Of a stretch of DNA of 64,000 nt, positions 57,833 to 64,000 are shown piece by piece (positions within the stretch are counted from its first letter, which is position 1; the number at the start of each line of letters is the position of its first letter). Source of the stretch: Cornus controversa. Taxonomy: Eukaryota; Streptophyta; Magnoliopsida; Cornales; Cornaceae. Both the position numbers and the translations under genes were made by a program. Below the pieces are notes generated by a model. The model saw only the letters and a program-made list of their open reading frames with translations. It ran no database searches and was not told where the DNA came from. The DNA lies in NCBI GenBank assembly GCA_026545225.1, contig CM048854.1, forward strand, positions 27,200,730-27,264,729, written 5' to 3'.

Positions 57833-59500
57833 TTGCTAACTGTTTATGAAAAGTAAATAATATTAATAACCAAAATTTAGTTTTGCTAAAGTTTGTGTCC
57901 TTTGGGTGTCCTTTAAGAAAAAGGAAACCTTTCGAAATTAAAGGTTTAGGAAACTGATAAGAAAAGGAACTAATATTAACAACTATAATTTAGTTTGGTG
58001 AAAAAAGTTTAGCAATAAAATTATTAATAACCATAATTTAGTTCAGAAGGTATTAACTCGTATAAGAAATAAGAAAAGAGAGGAACAAAAGCTTAGAGAG
58101 ATTTTAAGTTTTTTTTAAGGAAGAGTTTCTTAACAATTTTGTGTATATATAAATATATGTGTGTGTATATTAGAGTCCTTAGATAGAAAAACTGAAAATA
58201 TATATTACTTTAATTAACATACTTCTTCCAATATTAATTATAGTAAAAGCCTAATGTACTAATTTTTGGGACATACATTAGTTTACTATTTTCATTTTCT
58301 CTATACATTTTTTATTTTTTTAATTCATTTTTTGTGTTTTTTAATTAAAATAAATGAGTAGTATAAATGTGTGTAAAATTATATGATGTGATCATCATTT
58401 AATACAATTTTAATTTAATTTAATGAAAGTAGTAAGAATAATGATAAGGAAACAGAAATATAACCCCGAATGAGCACCGAACTTGACGTGGCTTGGCCAC
58501 ATCAGATTCTTTTAACATCATCTAAACGCGAGAATAAAAATCAGACCAAAACAAGGATGACTGATGTGCGTTAACTTCATGAGGCTAATTTAACTCCACT
58601 CCGATTTAACTCCACTCCGACGACGGCCGGTTGGTGATCCGGTAGAGCGTGGCTGACTCACTCCAGTTCTTGTTATTATATACTAGGCCAGACATTGATC
58701 CCCTGAGGGCGCGACCATAGGTCCCATCACCATGATCGGAGGTGGGTGGGTCACTCGTTATGGGTCAACTTTTGTCTGAAGAACAGAGCATTTTGCCCCC
58801 AACGTTTCTTGGTTTTCTTGATCTTCTTGGACTTGTCCTTCGAACACACATATGTATACATGAGGAAGACCTTAAATAATCAATTTCTGGTAAGACATTG
58901 TGTTCACAAAAATAATGGGTCAAGAGCTTTATATTTATACATATATTATATATGTGTGTGTCAATGTGTGGGAGATGAGACCTGAAAATAATCAATTTGA
59001 GGGTGAAAGTTGTAGTAATTACTGAAATGTTGAGGTTCTAGCTTTGAAAATATTAGGGACTAGTTCGCCATTTTTCTCTTTCCAAAGTCTCTTCGATCCC
59101 TCTTTTTCTCTCTTCAAGTTGGGTGAAGTCAAAGTGCAATTGGGTATGGTTTACATGTCACTATTGCAGCAGAGTAAAGGGGAGTGAAGCTCTGTTGTGT
59201 GTGTGTTTAAGAACGCGAGGAGAGAGAGTCTTTGTATTCAGTATTTTTTTTTGTTTTTTATTTTATCGCATGAGAGAACGCGTTTTAGAGAGTATGACGT
59301 GGCCAAACCACGTCACATTCAGTAATTCATTCACTTTTTGCTTCGGTTTCTCTATCACTACTCAAGTAGTAATTATATCTTTTTATTTAAAAAAAAGTGA
59401 AAAATGTATAGAAAAAATAAAAAACCTTCACACTTTTATAAGCAGTATATAGATATAGATATAGATGTAGATATAGATATGCGGTATATATATATATAAG
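57833..59500. other. Intergenic, no gene seen
   Basis: AT-rich. Two ACGT-containing stretches stand out: GACGTGGCTTGGCCACATC (58482) and GACGTGGCCAAACCACGTCA (59297), the second a near-palindrome. Either could be a bZIP-type site, but no gene is visible nearby. Confidence 0.35.
59440..59480. repeat. ATAGAT hexanucleotide repeat
   Basis: TATAGATATAGATATAGATG-type tandem repeat next to block Y. Confidence 0.75.
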
Positions 59501-59504
59501 TTAC

Positions 59505-59812
59505 TACTTTTAGAATTATATTTTTTTCCTGTATATTTTTAGAATTATATTTGATGAGAAATGAATGAGAAAATATAGCATATAAATTTAATTGTACGAA
59601 TTGATTACTCTCAATATTCAAACCCACATTAGTAACATTACCATGCTTGACTTTATGAATATATAATGATGAACTTTTCCTGATTTTATTTTACCAAAAA
59701 ATGTCTAATTTGTAGCATAAACCACAAGATTGGGCTGACTGTTCAATTTTATCTTGTAAATCAGCCTGTTTGGGTCCCTGAAAAATGAAGATTAGATGGC
59801 AGGGATTCTTTT
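59505..59812. repeat. Duplicated block, copy 2 (Y then X)
   Basis: Y = 59505-59650 and X = 59660-59812 match 49690-49815 and 49362-49527. Piece Z follows at about 60297-60410 after a MITE insertion. Confidence 0.6.
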
Positions 59813-59873
59813 GCTGCTGCATGTCATGGACTTTTTTAAAATATTCAAAAATCGGAATTTATGCTTATGCTCT

Positions 59874-60283
59874 GTTTGGTAGAAGGGAAGAAAAAAGAGT
59901 GAAAGAAAAATAGAAAGGAAGAAATAAATTTCTTTTATTTGGTAAAGTGAAAGAGGAAAGAGGATGATGAGTCATTTTTTTTCTTTAACAAAATTTCATT
60001 CCTCCAAATATGAAGGGAAAGATAGGAAAAAAGAAAGGCAACGCTATTAAAAAAGTTTTAAATTACAAAATTATCCTTATAATTATTTGATAAACCCATA
60101 GTACTATAAATAATGATGGGAATAATGATAAAAATAAATTAAAACTTTCTTTCCTTCTCTCCTAACAAACAAAGTAAGATATTATCTCTGTTCATCTCTT
60201 CCATCCTACCGAACAAAAAGAGGGAATAACATAATCTTTCCTATGAATGTCTATCCATCTCTTCTTCTCTCCCTTCCATCTAA
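59874..60283. mobile_element. MITE, diverged copy of the 6814/14999 family
   Basis: Left end TTTGGTAGAAGGGAAGAAAA; the right end (CTTCTCTCCCTTCCATCTAA) is its imperfect inverted copy. Shares CTTATAATTATTTGATAAACCC-like and CCTAACAAACAAAGTAAG-like blocks with the other two. Sits between duplicated blocks X and Z. Confidence 0.6.
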
Positions 60284-60843
60284 TTTTCTTCAACGAAGCA
60301 TTAAAGAATTTATTAAAATCAAATTATATAATTTAGTAGTACTTTTTTGCCTTTTAAAGGATCTGTGGTTCATTTCGCTGCTGGAACAAGTAATTGCGTG
60401 TGCTATTTGTTAGAATTAAAAAAAATCCATTAACAAAAAGTGCTAGGAAAGCTTGAACTATTGAAATTCCTAGAAATGGACCAGTCATGAGATGGACCAC
60501 CCATGGGTAGAGACAGAGCCAGGTGTGGGTTTGGGTCATCTCAAGGGTAAGGGTATTTAACTGGACCAGTTAAATGGCTGGTTGAGCTGGTCCAAGAGAA
60601 GCAGTCCTGAATCATGATTGGACCATAGTATGTTAGCCCAACTAGACCTTTGGATGAGTTAATACAGGCCTTAGCCCAGTGTTTCTGTAGTAAGCAACAA
60701 CTTTGTAGCCCAACCATGTGGCCCTTTAAACACACCATTCATTGCCACAGTATTTATGCATGAGAGTTATGTCACAGTTATAATTGGATCAGGTTAAAAT
60801 GAATAACCAATGTGATAGTTTGATCCAGATTTGTAATGGGTTA

Positions 60844-61186
60844 GGGTCTATTTGGCAAGCGAGTTGTTTTGTTTTGTTTTGGAACTGTAAAAAAAAAATT
60901 GAAATAAAGCATATTTGGTACTGCCCGTTGTGTATTGAATGGTGTCAAAACCTTTCAAAAATTTGGGTCGAAATTGAAAACACCATTTTGGTGTTTTTAT
61001 TGTGTTCCGGCTATTGTAGAGGGAAAAATAAATAATAAAAAAACAAAAAACAAAAACTTAAAGGACATCTTTGTTACGAAACGTGTTTTCAATTACTATT
61101 CAAAACATTCATAAAAAAACAAAAACAATTCTTCTGTTTTAGGCAAAAACAAAAACGCAAAACACAATCGCATGCCTAACAAACCC
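60844..61186. mobile_element. Tourist-like MITE, 343 bp
   Basis: Ends GGGTCTATTTGGCAAGCGAG and (reverse complement) GGGTTTGTTAGGCATGCGAT; TTA on both sides (60841-60843 and 61187-61189). The fragment at 21362-21607 belongs to the same family. Confidence 0.8.
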
Positions 61187-61189
61187 TTA

Positions 61190-63346
61190 ATAATTGATTT
61201 TTTTAAATATATATATATATTTAAATTATGTAGGACATGTGGCATATCCACATTGCAACATGTCAGTTGTGAAGACAAAATATTGGTCAAATAATAATGG
61301 TTTTAAAAATAGTGATTTAAATATACCCCAAATGCTAACAACCAAACTGTCAGATACAAGCACATGATGAATAATGAAAAGGGTAGATGAATAATATGGC
61401 ATGGGATCAATATTGCTGAGTTTCTTATATGATCTGTAGTATATATACAAGCCCTTGTGGGTTATACTCAATCTTCTTGTCACAAACTCCTTGTTGTTTT
61501 GTATTGTAATCTGTATAGCATAGTATTACTTGAGAGTTTGAGACATGCAAAACCAGCACATATCTCTTATATATGTCAGGATCAGATTGGGATGACCGAC
61601 CTTTCAATTTTAGTGTACCCTACCTATGTGAGGATGATACATATATATACACATATACATATACATATAACAATGGTGTAGTGGGGTATAAATGGGAAGT
61701 ACCCATGTGAGCACACTGCCCAGTGAGTTTTGGGAGTAGTAAGTTTGAAAGGGAACAAATGACAGTCAAACCATTGGGAACCCCAACCAATTCTTCTTCC
61801 CTGTAATGTAAATACAAGCTAAGATTATTAGCAGTCTTTTTTTTTTTTCTTTTTTTTTTTTGAAAGACATGGCATCAAAGTTAATGTGTGTTTGGTGATG
61901 TGTTTTTCTGTTGTCAGCAAAAAATTTTAAGACACCAACTACAATTATGTAGGGTACCCTTCTCCTTCTTTCCCATGCCCCTGTCCTATAATTATTTTTG
62001 GGTGCCAATTTCCTTCCTGACAGGCCTTTCAGTTCCACAGCAATTCTAATTAACTTGTCTACCAAACTCAATTGTTTCTTCATTATATACTACTAATTTA
62101 TTTCACTGTATAGGATGGGTTAGGTTGGTTCATTGATTAATGCCAGGTCTAAGGACATGGACCTCTAGAGGTACCATAATGAATTTTCCCACTAGTTTTA
62201 TGTATTTAAGTATTGAGTATGTGTCTAAATATGAGAAATTGTGATGATTTAAATTTATTTCATTTAAGAATGAGATAATGTTGTCCACTATCGACTCACG
62301 AGATTTGAACGGTAGATTTCGAGAAATTCTACAATACTTCAAAATATTTTATCATGTGATACTTCGACAAATGCTGAATTTTGTATGAAAAGAATATCAC
62401 GTGACAGTTAAATATGAAATCAGCGAGAAAGTCTAACATTTTTATTAGTAAAATTTCGAGTTTTGTATGGAAAAAGATGCCCCGTGACAAAATATCTTCG
62501 AAGTATTATAAACTTTTCTGTGAACTACACATCTAAGTCTTACTCACAGTTGAGAGTCAGTGCACGTAGGATCACTCTTCCATTTAATTTAATTTTATTT
62601 TTACTACAATTCGAGTGATCAAAAGGTAAGTAAAAATGGGTAGCTAGACTTGACATTAAGAAGTGTGATTGTTTTAGAGTTTGCGGAGATGGGAGAAGTG
62701 AAAATGCAAGTGCTCTAGCATTGCTATTAAGACTCTAATTGGGCATGGACTGAGATTTATAATTGTATTTAAGAATAGTCGCTCGACAAGAGTCTCATTT
62801 TCACACTCTCAGAGTGAAATTTGTGACGAGGATATGCATAGTGAAATTATATCGAATAAGAAATTAGATAATTTTCTTATTCATCAACTAACGTATATGA
62901 GATTCAAACATTTATTTCACTTTTACTATCCGATTGATAGATAGACATTCGACTACTTAACTCATTCGATTATTACTTTTACTACTAATATATTTTTTTT
63001 TGTGACTCTCTCTCTTTCTCTTCAAATTCCCATGTGCACACCACCCTGATTCTATATGCAAGTTAGTTGCTGCTGGGGTTGCCACTTTTGCAACTTTGCA
63101 TAACCCTCTCTCCCCTCCTCCAGCCATCACTCTCTCTCACAGACACCTAATATATATATATGTACTAGTGTATCGCTTGTGCCTACGTTAGTATCATGCA
63201 CTCGTAATCGTGATCGTTAGATTGAGTGATTTTAAATCGTAGATAGCAAAACACATTTTGAATCATAAAATTAATTTTTTAACTAATCGCGACCGTTTGA
63301 TCGCTTTTTTTTTCCATATTAGAACCCTCCTTATATGTTAAAGTAA

Positions 63347-63414
<68 letters not shown>

Positions 63415-64000
63415 GACTGCCTATGCACCATCTAACAAGTGGCAGTGCACCCATTGTTGAAGGCTTTACAAGGTGGACGAGGATCTTTTCCACTGCTCAA
63501 TCCAAAAAGCCTGAATGTTTTTAAAAGAAATGCATTCTGACCCCACTTTGAAAAGAAATTATTTGTTAACTTTGGCGAATTGCTCAATTTGGGAGCAAAG
63601 CCTGAGCATCAAAATTTGAGTCAAAGTATATACATACAGCAAATTAAGGTGTCAGTGTAGACAAGGAGTAGATGTATGAATAAAAATAATTCAGAAAAGT
63701 AGTAAATCATAAAAATAAATATGAATATGTATATTTTGAATTAGTACAATTGAGAATCAATTATTTATTCAAAAAAAAAAAAGAGTAGATGTAGTGTTAA
63801 TGGAAAAATATATTTTATAACTTACCACAATTTGCAGTAACTCTAAAAGATTACATGCTTGTAAATTATTAAAAAAAAAATAGGATAAAATCATTAATCT
63901 ACAATGAAGAATAATATATAAATTGCAAAACACTATTAACCCAAACTTAAAAGATATATATAACAAATGAGATAGAAAGGGAAATTAATGTAAATGAAAT
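61190..64000. other. Intergenic, no gene seen
   Basis: Only short ORFs. At 61431-61455 GATCTGTAGTATATATACAAG repeats 49680-49700, a further remnant of the X-Z-Y duplication. Stretches near 63010-63140 are CT-rich and leader-like, but no exon follows in the window. Confidence 0.4.
63347..63408. repeat. Compound TG/TA/TG microsatellite
   Basis: (GT)n-(AT)n-(GT)n run of about 60 bp. Confidence 0.9.

Noticed and set aside
61766-62083. 105-codon Lys-rich minus-strand ORF
   Set aside because: Partly encoded by a long T/C homopolymer stretch; no family resemblance and no splice context.

Overview
This window reads as nuclear DNA from a flowering plant, probably a eudicot. It is very AT-rich and full of plant transposon families: Ty1/copia and Ty3/gypsy LTR elements, plant L1-type and RTE-type LINEs, TRIMs, and Tourist-like and hAT-like MITEs. 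It also carries plant nuclear tRNA-Asn(GUU) sequences and one intron-rich gene with canonical GT/AG splice sites. No species is assigned.

Positions 1-21.3 kb are a tandem, TE-riddled array built around minus-strand tRNA-Asn copies (1463, 5459, 13664, 17542, 21088). The last is intact, the second nearly so, and the other three are decayed. The spacers between them carry the same ordered insertions: a gypsy LTR end joined to an RTE LINE tail, a long fold-back element, a 355-bp MITE and a Harbinger-like element. The duplications therefore post-date most of those insertions. A deleted gypsy element (8.0-12.7 kb) and a small minus-strand LTR element (18.5-20.6 kb) are nested in the array. A minisatellite and two Tourist-like pieces follow, up to 23 kb.

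Positions 23.9-35.6 kb hold the only gene I can fully support: a minus-strand, 13-exon gene for a 449-residue interferon-related developmental regulator (IFRD) family protein, probably the orthologue of Arabidopsis SAT32. All 13 exons join in frame. Intron 11 is about 6.75 kb because it carries a scrambled copia element and a plus-strand L1-type LINE whose poly(A) ends about 40 bp from the splice donor. Intron 3 carries a hAT-like MITE with a complete 249-bp TRIM inside it.

From 36.8 to 38.7 kb there is a weak candidate small gene on the plus strand. From 39.3 to 57.8 kb the window is nested elements: a gypsy-type LTR split by a minus-strand copia (TSD GAATC), a hAT deletion derivative that keeps a transposase fragment (TSD AAACTATG), a hAT-like MITE split by a gypsy LTR remnant (TSD TTATG), a solo gypsy LTR (TSD TGAAA), a copia-type LTR, and a tandem array of a TRIM (about 300-bp period).

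From 57.8 kb to the end I see no convincing gene. There is a duplicated sequence block shared with 49.4-49.8 kb, two MITEs and microsatellites. I found no new gene system. The most unusual features are the tRNA-Asn/TE composite array, the fold-back elements with a paralogous empty site, the tandem TRIM array and the insertion-loaded introns of the IFRD gene.
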